A DNA stretch of 64,000 bases from Nitrospira sp. (lineage in GTDB: Bacteria > Nitrospirota > Nitrospiria > Nitrospirales > Nitrospiraceae). The position numbers were made by a program, and so were the translations under genes. Positions within the stretch are counted from its first letter, which is position 1. Each line of letters starts with the position of its first letter. Below the pieces are notes generated by a model that saw only the letters and a program-made list of their open reading frames with translations, searched no databases and was not told the origin of the DNA. Where the stretch lies: the NCBI GenBank assembly GCA_024998595.1, contig JACOEK010000001.1:434001-498000 (forward strand). Reading direction: 5' to 3'. Positions 27,930-37,344 of the stretch are shown one piece after another.

Positions 27930-30305
27930 ATGAAGTCAGTCGAATCAGTGCAAGAAGTACGTCGATCTTGTCCAAGTCTGTGGCCGGTCAGTCGGATCGC
28001 CGTTGCCTGCGCCATGCTGATGGCGTTCACGGCCTGTATCGGACCCCATAAACCGGTGCCGACCCAACGGACGCAAGAACCCGTGACTCAGTCTGCAGGA
28101 GCCACAGAAACGTCCCCAGCCCCCGAAGCGGCTTCCGCTGAGGCTCCACCTTCAGCAGTGCCCCCTGTGCCGCTCCCTGTCCCGCCGATTGAGGAGTCAC
28201 CGGCTCAGGCTTCGACGCCGACGGGTAGCGACGTTCCGGTGGTGGACGTCAAACCGGTCTATGTCATGGCGCAGCACGAATCCTACAAGGTGGACCGTGC
28301 CACCACGGCGACGCGGACCGATACGCCCATCATGGAAACGCCCTATTCGGTGCAGGTGGTGCCGCAGCAGGTCTTGAGGGACCAGCAGGCTGTGCGCTTG
28401 GAGACCGCGCTGAAGAACGTGAGCGGCGTCAGCGTGTTCCCAAGCTCGATTGAGGGCACGGACAGTTACATGATCCGCGGCTTCGACTCGCTGGCGTATT
28501 ATCGAAACGGTGTCTTGCGACCGACCAACAACATGGTCGAAACCTCGAACATCGAGCGGGTGGAAGTGTTGAAAGGGCCGGCGTCGATTCTTTATGGCCG
28601 GGCAGACCCGGGAGGCATTATCAACGTGGTCACGAAGCAGCCGCTGGCCACGCCCTACTACTCGTTTCAACAGCAAATCGGGTCGTATAATTTCTTTCGC
28701 ACGACAGGCGATGCGACCGGCCCACTGACCAAAGACGGGAGTCTCCTCTACCGGTTTAATTTAGCCTATGAGAACTCGGAATCGTTCCGAGACTTCGTCG
28801 ATCGGAAGACGATCTTCTTTGCCCCGGTCGTAAAATGGAACGTCAGTCCCCGCACGCAGATCACGGCTGAGATGGAGTATCACAACATCAATACCAAGTC
28901 GGATGGCCTCCTCCCGGCGCTCGGAAACCGGCCGGCTCCGATTCCGATCAGTCGGTACTTGGATGAACCGAGCTTCAGCAAAAGCGCCAATGAACGGTTC
29001 TTCACGGGTCTCAACTGGTCGCACGAGTTCAATGATGACTGGAAGATCACGCATCGGCTATCCGGAGAGTTCATTCACGGCCGTGGCCATAGAGAGATCG
29101 TGCCGTTTAGTTCCGTTCAACCGGACGGCACCGTTCAGCGTTTTCTGGCTGCAGTTCCGCCTGGACAGCAGGAAAACCGCTATCAAAGCTCCCTCAATCT
29201 GATCGGTCATTTCGATACAGGACTGGTCAAGCACACCTTGTTGTTCGGGTACGATTTTCTGTATCAGACCGACAAATATGCCGTGGCCAAATGCTGTGAT
29301 ACTGATCCGGCATCCAATTTCCCAATCAATGTGTTCAATCCGGTCTATGGCCTGGGGATCCCAAGTCTCGATCAAATCCCCGATAACGGCCCGTTCGGGT
29401 CGTCGCGGTCGTGGCACGGAGTCTATGTGCAGGACCAGGTCAAGTTGCCCTTCAACCTGCATGCGCTCGCGGGTGCTCGATACGATGATGCCGTGTCGCA
29501 TGACACCGTGCTGAACGAGAAGACCGGAAAGGATCATCGTCTGTCTCCGCGGGTCGGCCTGGTGTGGCAACCGATGGCCTGGCTCTCGCTCTATGGTAGC
29601 TACACGGAGAACTTCGGACTCCAAAATGCCTTCGATGCAAGCCGGCAGCCCTTGCCTCCTCAAACGGCCCAGCAATTTGAAGCGGGCGTCAAGACGGAGT
29701 TTTTTGATGGCCGCTTGAGAACGAGCGTGGCCTATTTCGATCTGACCAAGCAGAATATTGCTGTGCCGGTGCCAGGGACGCTTTTCTCCCGTGCGATCGG
29801 TGAGGCGCAGACACGCGGCATCGAGCTCGATGTCAGCGGCGAAATTCTGCCGGGCTGGAGCGCCATTGCCTCCTATACCTACATGCCATTTGCCAAGGTC
29901 ACCAACGATGTGGGCGACGATGGGAGCGGCAATCCCACCCCTGGCAATACGGGTAATCGGCTGTTCAATACGACCAGGAACATGGGCAGTCTCTGGACCA
30001 CCTACGCGTTTCAGGATGAGGAACTCCGAGGCGTGAAGCTGCGTGGCCTGAAGGTCGGAGCGGGGATGCAGGCGGCTGCAGAACGGCAAGGCGATGCGGG
30101 CAATCTCTTTCAGCTCCCGGGATATGCCATCGCGAATGCCATGGCCAGCTACGAATGGCGGATGGGGATGACCAAAATGACGGCGCAACTCAATGTCAGC
30201 AATCTGTTCGATAAGACCTATTATGCCGGCACCATCGGAGGGCCGTATTTCATCATGCTCGGCATGCCGCGCTTCTTCATGGGGTCGATCCGGATGGAGT
30301 TCTAG
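27930..30305 (+). CDS. TonB-dependent siderophore-type receptor (3) with lipobox
   Basis: 791 residues. The signal region ends in a lipobox-like MAFTAC (residue ~35), unusual for an outer-membrane barrel, followed by a ~70-residue Pro/Ala-rich linker. Then TonB-box region (VPVVDVKPVYV), plug (METPYSVQVVPQQVLRDQQ, SYMIRGFDS, RVEVLKGPASILYGRADPGGIINVVTKQP) and barrel ending in GSIRMEF. The plug is that of ferrichrome/pyoverdine-type receptors. ATG 27930 has GGGAGGAG upstream; the frame to 27753 is not coding-like. A terminator hairpin follows at 30333. Confidence 0.88.
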   Translation: MKSVESVQEVRRSCPSLWPVSRIAVACAMLMAFTACIGPHKPVPTQRTQEPVTQSAGATETSPAPEAASAEAPPSAVPPVPLPVPPIEESPAQASTPTGSDVPVVDVKPVYVMAQHESYKVDRATTATRTDTPIMETPYSVQVVPQQVLRDQQAVRLETALKNVSGVSVFPSSIEGTDSYMIRGFDSLAYYRNGVLRPTNNMVETSNIERVEVLKGPASILYGRADPGGIINVVTKQPLATPYYSFQQQIGSYNFFRTTGDATGPLTKDGSLLYRFNLAYENSESFRDFVDRKTIFFAPVVKWNVSPRTQITAEMEYHNINTKSDGLLPALGNRPAPIPISRYLDEPSFSKSANERFFTGLNWSHEFNDDWKITHRLSGEFIHGRGHREIVPFSSVQPDGTVQRFLAAVPPGQQENRYQSSLNLIGHFDTGLVKHTLLFGYDFLYQTDKYAVAKCCDTDPASNFPINVFNPVYGLGIPSLDQIPDNGPFGSSRSWHGVYVQDQVKLPFNLHALAGARYDDAVSHDTVLNEKTGKDHRLSPRVGLVWQPMAWLSLYGSYTENFGLQNAFDASRQPLPPQTAQQFEAGVKTEFFDGRLRTSVAYFDLTKQNIAVPVPGTLFSRAIGEAQTRGIELDVSGEILPGWSAIASYTYMPFAKVTNDVGDDGSGNPTPGNTGNRLFNTTRNMGSLWTTYAFQDEELRGVKLRGLKVGAGMQAAAERQGDAGNLFQLPGYAIANAMASYEWRMGMTKMTAQLNVSNLFDKTYYAGTIGGPYFIMLGMPRFFMGSIRMEF

Positions 30306-30332
30306 TCTCTGTACCCCCCCGTGCTCTATGAA

Positions 30333-30365
30333 AAGCCGTACCCGCCGTTCCGGCGGGTGCGGCTT
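30333..30365 (+). terminator. Terminator hairpin after receptor 3
   Basis: AAGCCG-T-ACCCGCCG, 3-nt loop, CGGCGGGT-G-CGGCTT: a 14-bp stem with one internal T/G pair, followed by a pyrimidine run. It separates this unit from the next operator copy at 30403. Confidence 0.7.
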
Positions 30366-30402
30366 CCCCTCCCTGGTCACCGTGCGATTTTGCTGCAAAC
30401 TT

Positions 30403-30456
30403 GTAGCAAGTGTGAGCAATCGTCGGTAGACGAATTTCTCGTCGGTTTCGTAGCAT
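30403..30456 (+). promoter_or_regulatory. Shared promoter/operator, copy 3 (small protein B + receptor)
   Basis: GTAGCA at 30403, GTGAGCA at 30412, GTAGAC at 30426, 19 nt, TAGCAT (30451-30456). Predicted start ~30463, leader ~23 nt to ATG 30486. Confidence 0.85.
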
Positions 30457-30485
30457 GAGCGCCTTCAACTCGACGGGTATCACGT

Positions 30486-30890
30486 ATGAACGGCGTATGG
30501 CGCTCCATGCATGGGGCTCGACAGACGACACGGGGTCCGCTCCTGGCGGTATCCCTCGTCTGCGCGCTCATTGTGATCCGCCTTGCTGCCGCCATTGTCT
30601 GCGCGACCTGTTTTACCGAACTGGAAACGCCGGCGACCCGCAACTTCCATCTCCATGGCGGCGGTGACCGGGAGCCCTGTCACCGCGGGCAGGCCGAAGC
30701 CAAGCCACTGGTCAACTGGGCCTGTTCGGTCAATCAGGATGACAACGCCTTCATCCTGCCGGACATTCCGCGCCTGCCGGTCGTGGTCGCGCTGTTTGTC
30801 CCGCTGGTGGTGTTGCTGGTCTCTTATCGCAGTCTTCTGCTGATTTCGGCCACCGGCCGCAGCCCTCCGCTTTCCGCCGGCGCCTGTTAA
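30486..30890 (+). CDS. Two-TM Cys/His loop membrane protein B
   Basis: 134 residues, paralogue of the proteins at 27310 and 33485. Helix 1 (LLAVSLVCALIVIRLAAAIVC), loop with CATCF, FHLHGGGDREPCHRGQAEA and WACSV, then AFILPDIPRLP leading into helix 2 (VVVALFVPLVVLLVSYR) and a GRSPP tail. The operator-defined transcript begins about 23 nt before this ATG, which confirms the start. Precedes a TBDR gene, as protein A does. Function inferred as inner-membrane handling or sensing of the imported metal; unproven. Confidence 0.8.
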   Translation: MNGVWRSMHGARQTTRGPLLAVSLVCALIVIRLAAAIVCATCFTELETPATRNFHLHGGGDREPCHRGQAEAKPLVNWACSVNQDDNAFILPDIPRLPVVVALFVPLVVLLVSYRSLLLISATGRSPPLSAGAC

Positions 30891-31107
30891 CGCACCATCA
30901 ACATCATCAATGAAGCGTCTCGAGCCGGGCCTCCCGAGGCCCGATGCTGCCTGCGCCATGCGCATGGATTCGCCTCACGGCGAGCCGGACCGGACTGTGA
31001 ACTGGTCCTGGCTCCTCCTCTGCTATAGGCAACGCGTCGGGCCCGGCGCCCGTTGTCTGTTCCCGAACAGACGGCCCGTACCGGGAATGAAAGGAAGTTG
31101 TGCCGTC
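30891..31107 (+). other. 217-nt structured leader between small protein B and its receptor
   Basis: No gene seen. Holds stable hairpins: CGGGCCT/AGGCCCG (30926-30943) and GTCTGTTC/GAACAGAC (31055-31072), the latter only ~20 nt before the receptor's AGGAAG ribosome site. Could tune receptor translation or mRNA processing. Confidence 0.45.
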
Positions 31108-33324
31108 ATGAAGATGCGTCGTCTCACATTGACACTCAACACTCGAATCGCGGTTGTTCTTGCGACCGTTGTTTTCTGTCCGAGCCTGACAGGATGGGCG
31201 GCCGAACCGGAATCCCGGGACGTGTCAGAAGAGATCCCGTTGGTGAATGCCCCGGATGTCTTGATCTCGGCCACCCGCACTCCGACCTCAATGGGAAGTG
31301 TGCACCAAGCAGTGACCATTGTGTCGGAGGAACAATTGCGGCAGCAGCTAGCCGCCTCACCGAGCCGGAGTATCACGCAGGTGCTGACGAAACTTGTGCC
31401 CGGTCTATCTCAGAACGACCAGTCAATGGATTCCGGCACGTCTCTCAAGATCAGAGGGCGATCGATCGCGATCTTGATCGACGGGGTGCCGCAGCAGAGC
31501 AGCCCGACCACGGAACTGGACCTCGCCCACATTGATCCCAGCGCCATCGAACGCATCGAAATCATCCGCGGCTCCACCGCGATCTACGGCAACGGCGCGA
31601 TGGGTGGTCTCATCAATATCATCACCAAACAGCCGGGCGAGGGCAAACCGAGCTTCTACACGGATGTGCAGGGCAGCGGATCGCTCACCCGGGTGTTACG
31701 AGGGCTCAGTGGGACCGTGGTGCAGGGCTTTCAGGGCAAGAAAGACTGGTTCGACTACAACATTGTCGGCAGCTTCAGCCATCAGGGCGGGATGTTCGAT
31801 GCAGAGGGTTCCCGCACCATGCCCGGCACCAATACGGTCGGCGGATTTGCCGACACCAAGAACTACAACATTATGAGCAAGTTGGGGGCGACCTTCGGCG
31901 ACCACCGGTTCCAATTGACCTTCAATCGCAAGCAGTCCTGGCAGGATACGAACTACCTGGTGGATCCCAACGTGGACGCGTTGCCGAGGACGTTTGCGCA
32001 TTACGTACCCGGCTTGTCGTTGGCCGACCAACCCAAGCTGACGAACACGCAGATCAGCGCCGACTACACCCACCCCCACCTGTTTCTCGACAGCCGCGTG
32101 CATTTACAGGGCTACTACCGGGCGCAGCAAACGCGGTTTCCGACGTTCGACAGTCGGCTGTTCGGCGGTACGGACGTGCTGCAGGGGTACAACCAAAGCG
32201 ACGTGTTGGGAACCAGGCTCGACATTACGACGCCGATCCCCGTGTACGGCAAGCCGGAAATCGTGTGGGGCATGGACTTCTCCAGCCAACACGGCGCCCA
32301 GTCTGCAACGCTCTACGATCAGTCCACCTTCGATGGGTCCGGTGGGCGGGTATTCAGCAAGAACGGCGAGGTGGCCTCGTCTCCTTCTCGTGTCTTCAAC
32401 AGCACCGCGGTGTTCGCGCAGGGCGAGTGGACTCCGCTTGCTGCGTTGGTCTTGCGCGGTGGAGTTCGGTATGAGCGGGTCAAAGTGACGAGTAGCGATT
32501 TCAGCGGTTCCGGCTTGTTCCTGCCGGCGAGTGCGATCGAGTTTGATACGACGGTGTTCAACGCGGGATTTGTGTATCACCTGCTGGACCCGTTGGACCT
32601 CTTCTTCAATTTCAGCCAAGGGTTCAACGTGCCGGTCGGATCGATCGACAATGCATTGGGTAACGTGCCGCCGGGTACCGCCATTTCGCTCCAGCGGTTG
32701 CAGCCGCAGCGGGTGAATAACTATGAACTCGGGTTGCGGGGAAAATGGAGCAAGGTGCAGGCCTCGGTGTCAGGATACATTTCCAAGTCATCGCTGGGTC
32801 TGAACTTTGACCAGTTCACGAATTCACTTCGACGTGCGCCACAAACCATCTACGGTGTGGAAGCCACGCTCGATGTGCAGCCGATCGAACGGGTGCGCCT
32901 GGGCGGGACGTACACCTTCGTGGAAGGTGATCAGACCATCGGGTTCAACCCGGATGTGCGCGTGCCGTTGAACGGCTTCTCGATCGCTCCGCAGAAAATC
33001 ACCGCCTACCTCGAACACCTGACGGTGCCGGAGTGGGAATGGCGCAACCGGGTTCAGGTGCTCTATTCCGGGAGCCGCTCTCGATCGTTGACGGCGTTCA
33101 ATTCCGGCATCGATCCCACAGCCGATCCGTTTGGCCAGACGGAATACTTCCTGGTCGATTTGATCAGCACGGTCAAAGCAGGACCGGGCACGCTCCGGTT
33201 CGGAGTGGAAAATCTGCTGAACAAGCAGTATGCGACGCCGTTCAACCAGATTTCCTTCACCAACAGTTTCTACTTCGCAGGGCGAGGGACCACGGCCAGC
33301 GTTGGATATTCGATCTACTATTGA
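31108..33324 (+). CDS. TonB-dependent outer-membrane receptor (4)
   Basis: 738 residues: signal peptide (RIAVVLATVVFCPSLTGWA), TonB-box-like APDVLISATRT, plug with SLKIRGRSIAILIDGVPQQ and IERIEIIRGSTAIYGNGAMGGLINIITKQ, and a barrel ending in ASVGYSIYY. The plug resembles IutA/catecholate siderophore and CirA-type receptors. ATG 31108 is preferred because AGGAAG lies 10 nt upstream and a normal signal peptide follows; the frame extends to 30910 through the structured leader. Followed directly by operator copy 4. Confidence 0.88.
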   Translation: MKMRRLTLTLNTRIAVVLATVVFCPSLTGWAAEPESRDVSEEIPLVNAPDVLISATRTPTSMGSVHQAVTIVSEEQLRQQLAASPSRSITQVLTKLVPGLSQNDQSMDSGTSLKIRGRSIAILIDGVPQQSSPTTELDLAHIDPSAIERIEIIRGSTAIYGNGAMGGLINIITKQPGEGKPSFYTDVQGSGSLTRVLRGLSGTVVQGFQGKKDWFDYNIVGSFSHQGGMFDAEGSRTMPGTNTVGGFADTKNYNIMSKLGATFGDHRFQLTFNRKQSWQDTNYLVDPNVDALPRTFAHYVPGLSLADQPKLTNTQISADYTHPHLFLDSRVHLQGYYRAQQTRFPTFDSRLFGGTDVLQGYNQSDVLGTRLDITTPIPVYGKPEIVWGMDFSSQHGAQSATLYDQSTFDGSGGRVFSKNGEVASSPSRVFNSTAVFAQGEWTPLAALVLRGGVRYERVKVTSSDFSGSGLFLPASAIEFDTTVFNAGFVYHLLDPLDLFFNFSQGFNVPVGSIDNALGNVPPGTAISLQRLQPQRVNNYELGLRGKWSKVQASVSGYISKSSLGLNFDQFTNSLRRAPQTIYGVEATLDVQPIERVRLGGTYTFVEGDQTIGFNPDVRVPLNGFSIAPQKITAYLEHLTVPEWEWRNRVQVLYSGSRSRSLTAFNSGIDPTADPFGQTEYFLVDLISTVKAGPGTLRFGVENLLNKQYATPFNQISFTNSFYFAGRGTTASVGYSIYY

Positions 33325-33397
33325 TCCCGCTGGTCCGGAGTACACACCGGCACGACATGACACCATGCCGTGCCGGTGCCTGTCCGTTTTCTCAACT

Positions 33398-33450
33398 GTA
33401 GCATCCGTGAGCAGGAGGTAGTAGACATGAGGGAAGTAGTTTCGTATGGT
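33398..33450 (+). promoter_or_regulatory. Shared promoter/operator, copy 4 (small protein C + PepSY/ABC unit)
   Basis: GTAGCA at 33398, GTGAGCA at 33407, GTAGAC at 33421, 18 nt, TATGGT (33445-33450). The -10 box overlaps an upstream in-frame ATG (33446), so that ATG cannot be the start; predicted transcript start ~33457. Confidence 0.85.
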
Positions 33451-33484
33451 AGGGTGTCTCACACCTAGATCGAAAGTGTGTCTG

Positions 33485-33883
33485 GTGAACGACCTCCTCC
33501 ACACCATGTCTCTCCGTGGGCGAACAGGATGGGCCCCTTCGCCGCTGTTGGCTGTCGCCTGTCTGCTGATCGCCATCCGACTGATTGCAGGGTTCTTGTG
33601 TCACACCTGCTTTATTGATTTCGAAAAGCCGACCTCCAGTAGTTTCCATCTCCACGCCGGGGGTGATCGGGATCCCTGTCATCACGGTCAGGCAGAAGCG
33701 AGCCCGCTGGTGACCTGGGCCTGCACCGTCACGCAGGATGAAAGCGCATTCATCCTCCCGGACATTCCGCGATTACCACTGCTCGTGTCCCTCTTCGTGT
33801 CCCTCACGGTTCTGGCTCTCTCTTTCGGTGGCCGCCCGTTGGTGGTCGCTCATGGCCGCGGTCCTCCTGTCTTCTCCAACTAA
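33485..33883 (+). CDS. Two-TM Cys/His loop membrane protein C
   Basis: 132 residues from GTG 33485, whose VNDLLHTM matches MNDFLHAM at the start of protein A. Helix 1 (LLAVACLLIAIRLIAGFLC), loop with CHTCF, FHLHAGGDRDPCHHGQAEA and WACTV, AFILPDIPRLP, helix 2 (LLVSLFVSLTVLALSF) and a HGRGPP tail. Third member of the paralogous set. Unlike A and B it precedes a PepSY membrane protein rather than a receptor, though a receptor lies just upstream. Confidence 0.8.
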   Translation: MNDLLHTMSLRGRTGWAPSPLLAVACLLIAIRLIAGFLCHTCFIDFEKPTSSSFHLHAGGDRDPCHHGQAEASPLVTWACTVTQDESAFILPDIPRLPLLVSLFVSLTVLALSFGGRPLVVAHGRGPPVFSN

Positions 33884-34071
33884 GCTCGTCACGAGTACGT
33901 ACTGATTCAAGCAGAGCCGGGTGCCGGACCATTAGTGTGGCATCGGTGGTGGCCTGCTCCGTCGGCGTGTGTTCTCCCATTCGGGGGAAGGCCATGCCAG
34001 GTCGATGGCGGAACCACTGTCTTCGGGTCGTTCGGGATCTGCCTCGCGCAACGGAATGGAGCCTCGATCGC

Positions 34072-35307
34072 ATGTCTCAGGATGCCATGAGAGCCGACTC
34101 GGTACCGCACTCCGCCGTCACCGTGGCGGGGGGGGCGGTCAGGCGCACTCCCAGACGCGCGTGGCGCGCTCTATGGGTGCAGGTGCATTTATATTTGGGG
34201 CTATTTGTCGGAGCGCTGCTGGTGGTTTTCGGGCTGACGGGAAGCATCCTCGTCTTCTTTCAGGAGATCGACGAGTGGCTGAATCCAACACTGTTGACGG
34301 TAGAGGTTCCGGCGCCAGGGCAGGATGAGTATCGGCCGGTGGGTGAGATCTTGGCGGCGGCGGAGCGGGCGGCGGCGCCGGGGAGCCGCATCACCCAGGT
34401 GTATGGCGCGCCGACTCGTGAACGTGTCGTGGCCGTATATGTTGAGCAGCCTTCGACGGCCTGGCAGCGAATCTTTGTCGATCCCTATCGGGCCCGAGTC
34501 ACAGGGGTACGCAGCTACGGAGCTGGCGAGTGGGTCCCACGGTATGTCATGGATGCCGTCTTTTCGCTGCATTTTCAACTCTTGGCTGGTGTGAACGGCG
34601 TGACGCTGGCGGCGATTGTGGCGTGGCTGCTGATCCTCTCGTTACTCACAGGGGTGATCGTCTGGTGGCCTGTGAACGGCCAGTGGCGGCAGGCGTTGGT
34701 CATCAGGCGGCCGGCCACACCGTTCCGTCGCATGTTTGATCTGCATAAGACGGTTGCGCTGTATCTCTGTCTTGCGATCGGAGCGATCTTGCTGTCGGGC
34801 GCCTATATGAACTGGGCAGATCCCATCGTCTTGGTGACACAGCTCATTTCTCCGACAACACGCGGGCCTGCGGAGGCCCCTCATTCCATCCCGCTTGCCG
34901 GTGGGCATCCGATCAGCCCGGAGCAGGCGGTGGCACTGGCGGCGGCTCGCTATCCGGAGGGGCGACTGAGGTCGATCTCAATGCCGGAAGATGCGAAAGG
35001 CGTCTATCAGGTCGGGCGGGAAGGCGTGCCGGGATTGAGTGCGTTTTGGTCGGAACGGATCGTAAGCGTCGATCAATACAGCGGCGCGATTCTCGATGTG
35101 CGAGCCCCCGATACGAGGCGGAGCGCCGGCGAAACGTTTATCGATTGGCAATGGCCGCTGCATTCGGGGCAAGCGTTCGGGATGCCAGGCCGCCTGCTCG
35201 TGTGCGCCAGTGGCCTGGCCTGTCCGGTCATCTACGCCACCGGGTTCCTCATGTGGTGGCGCAAGCGGCGTGGGCGAGAGCGGCGGTCGGTTGTGCCGGC
35301 GTCATAA
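34072..35307 (+). CDS. PepSY-associated TM (iron-regulated, FoxB/reductase-like) protein
   Basis: 411 residues with four hydrophobic segments (around residues 35-60, 185-215, 240-265 and 375-400). Helix 1 is VHLYLGLFVGALLVVFGLTGSILVFF, and the following DEWLNP and later LHKTVALYLCLAIGAILLSGAYM are hallmarks of PepSY_TM proteins that sit beside siderophore receptors and are implicated in reducing ferric siderophores. Conserved His in helices could bind heme. ATG 34072 is preferred; the frame is open to 33937. Co-transcribed behind small protein C. Confidence 0.8.
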   Translation: MSQDAMRADSVPHSAVTVAGGAVRRTPRRAWRALWVQVHLYLGLFVGALLVVFGLTGSILVFFQEIDEWLNPTLLTVEVPAPGQDEYRPVGEILAAAERAAAPGSRITQVYGAPTRERVVAVYVEQPSTAWQRIFVDPYRARVTGVRSYGAGEWVPRYVMDAVFSLHFQLLAGVNGVTLAAIVAWLLILSLLTGVIVWWPVNGQWRQALVIRRPATPFRRMFDLHKTVALYLCLAIGAILLSGAYMNWADPIVLVTQLISPTTRGPAEAPHSIPLAGGHPISPEQAVALAAARYPEGRLRSISMPEDAKGVYQVGREGVPGLSAFWSERIVSVDQYSGAILDVRAPDTRRSAGETFIDWQWPLHSGQAFGMPGRLLVCASGLACPVIYATGFLMWWRKRRGRERRSVVPAS

Positions 35308-35380
35308 CTCGCGTTGTGGCATTTCGAATGACATGAGATGGGAGCGGCGCGACTCGCGGTCGTTCCATGGAGGAGGTGCC

Positions 35381-36649
35381 GTGTCTGCTCATCAATCACC
35401 CGATCGTCCTGAGCCTCGCAAATCCGGCATTCATGACGCCGATTTGGACGGGTTGGCGATTCGTCGTCCCGCTCCCGGTGAGCCCACCTCTACCGGTCGG
35501 CGCCGGTGGATCTGGCTGACTCTGGCCGTCCTGTTAATTGCGGCCGGATTGGCCTGGAGCAGCGCGTGGCTTCGACCGGATCAACGGGTCGAGGTGGTTC
35601 CGGTGGTTCGCATGCCGTCCGGAAGTGGGGCTGGGCTGGCGGCGACCGGGTACGTGGTGGCGCAGCGGCAGGCGTCCATTGCGTCCAAGGGCACCGGACG
35701 ATTGATCTATTTCGGCGTCAACGTCGGCGATCGGGTGAAGGCGGGCCAACTGATCGCGCGTATCGAGCATGACGATATGGACGCCCTTCTGCGGCAATCG
35801 TTGGCCCGGTTGGGTGTGGCGCGGGCGCAACTGGGAGCGGCCAAACCGGAGCTCGAAGAGGCGACGCTGAGCTTTGAGCGGGTGAAGACGCTCCTGGAAC
35901 AGTCGTTTGTCACCAAATCGGAGTATGACATGGCCTCGGCCCGTCTCCGTCGCGCCGCCGCTGCCGTGAAATCGGCTGAAGCCGCAGTCACCGCGGCGGA
36001 GGCGGAACGTCAAAACGCCGCGGTCCAACTTGACAATACGAGCATCCACGCGCCGTTCGACGGGGTCATCGTGAAAAAACTGGCCGAGATCGGCGAGGTT
36101 GTGTCGCCGTTCACCGCCACCGTTCGTTCCGGCGGGTCTGTGGTGAACATGGTCGACCCCTTGTCGGTGACGGTCGACGCCGAAGTATCGGAAGCGATGA
36201 TTCACCGTGTGCGGGCCGGGCAGCCGGCGGAGATTCAACTCGATTCGGTGCCGGGGCACCGATATCAGGGCGAAGTGCAGCAGGTGATGCCGATCGCCGA
36301 TCGCGCCAAGGGGACTGTGCTGACGCGCATCCGCTTTCTCGACCTGGATGATCGGGTGCGGCCTGAGCTGAGCGCCAAGGTGACGTTTGGTCCAGTTCCA
36401 GGAACGCCGACAGAGCCGGGGGAAGATTGGGGCGTGCCGTCCACCGCCGTGGTGACGCGCGAAGGGCGAGCGGTGGTATTGGTCGTGCGCGCGGGAATCG
36501 TGGCGGAAGCGGTGGTGCAAGCCGGGACTCCCGCAGCCGGGATGGTCCCTGTGCATGGACCCCTGTCGCAGACCGATGAGGTGATTGTCGCGCCGACCGA
36601 ACATATTCATTCCGGCAGCACGGTGTCGGTCATCCGTCGAGCTTCGTAA
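35381..36649 (+). CDS. Periplasmic adaptor (membrane fusion protein) of an ABC export system
   Basis: 422 residues. One N-terminal membrane helix ([21 protein letters not shown]), a barrel-sandwich/lipoyl half ([20 protein letters not shown], then [14 protein letters not shown]), an alpha-helical hairpin (residues ~130-205), the second lipoyl half ([22 protein letters not shown]) and a beta-barrel domain. MacA/HlyD type. GTG 35381 has GGAGGAGGT upstream. Eleven nt before the ABC ATPase; with the two FtsX permeases it forms a MacAB-like unit. Confidence 0.87.
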   Translation: MSAHQSPDRPEPRKSGIHDADLDGLAIRRPAPGEPTSTGRRRWIWLTLAVLLIAAGLAWSSAWLRPDQRVEVVPVVRMPSGSGAGLAATGYVVAQRQASIASKGTGRLIYFGVNVGDRVKAGQLIARIEHDDMDALLRQSLARLGVARAQLGAAKPELEEATLSFERVKTLLEQSFVTKSEYDMASARLRRAAAAVKSAEAAVTAAEAERQNAAVQLDNTSIHAPFDGVIVKKLAEIGEVVSPFTATVRSGGSVVNMVDPLSVTVDAEVSEAMIHRVRAGQPAEIQLDSVPGHRYQGEVQQVMPIADRAKGTVLTRIRFLDLDDRVRPELSAKVTFGPVPGTPTEPGEDWGVPSTAVVTREGRAVVLVVRAGIVAEAVVQAGTPAAGMVPVHGPLSQTDEVIVAPTEHIHSGSTVSVIRRAS

Positions 36650-36660
36650 CGAGTCCGCTC

Positions 36661-37344
36661 ATGGTTGATCCGGTCGTCAGTCTGCAGAAAGTCACCAAGA
36701 GTTATAGCCGTGCCGGCACCGACGTGTCGGTCCTGCGGGATTTGTCCTTCGACATTCCGGCCGGTACCTTTCTCGCGATCATGGGGCCGTCCGGGTCCGG
36801 CAAGAGCACGTTGTTGAATGTAATGGCCGGGATTGATCGACCGACGAGTGGATCGGTGGTGGTGGCTGGAACGAGACTGGATGGATTGTCGGAAGGCGAA
36901 ATGGCACGCTGGCGCGCCCGCCATATCGGCTATGTGTTTCAGACCTACAACCTCATCCCGGTGCTGACGGCGGCGGAGAATGTGGAACTGCCGTTGGCCC
37001 TGACGCATCTGACACGACGGGAGCGTTCTGATCATGTGAGGACTGCGCTGCGCTTGGTCGGACTGGGCGATCGCATGGCTCACTATCCTCGGCAGTTGTC
37101 CGGTGGCCAGGAGCAGCGGGTCGGCGTGGCGCGCGCCATCGTCAGCGACCCGACCATGATCCTCGCGGACGAGCCGACCGGAAACCTCGATCGCGAATCC
37201 GCCGACGACATCCTCACCCTCCTTGCGCGGTTGAACCGTGAATTGGGCAAGACCATCGTGATGGTCACCCACGATCCCCGCGCGGCCGAACGTGCGCAGA
37301 TGATCCGGTATCTTGAAAAAGGCGTCCTGGAGATGCCGCCGTGA
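36661..37344 (+). CDS. ABC transporter ATP-binding protein, MacB/LolD family
   Basis: 227 residues. Walker [10 protein letters not shown] (residue ~42), Q-loop in [11 protein letters not shown], signature [15 protein letters not shown], Walker [15 protein letters not shown], switch His in VTHDP. The full set points to an active ATPase. Its stop overlaps the start of the first permease (GTGA), as expected for subunits of one transporter. Energises export of lipids, peptides or a siderophore-like compound; cargo unknown. Confidence 0.92.
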   Translation: MVDPVVSLQKVTKSYSRAGTDVSVLRDLSFDIPAGTFLAIMGPSGSGKSTLLNVMAGIDRPTSGSVVVAGTRLDGLSEGEMARWRARHIGYVFQTYNLIPVLTAAENVELPLALTHLTRRERSDHVRTALRLVGLGDRMAHYPRQLSGGQEQRVGVARAIVSDPTMILADEPTGNLDRESADDILTLLARLNRELGKTIVMVTHDPRAAERAQMIRYLEKGVLEMPP

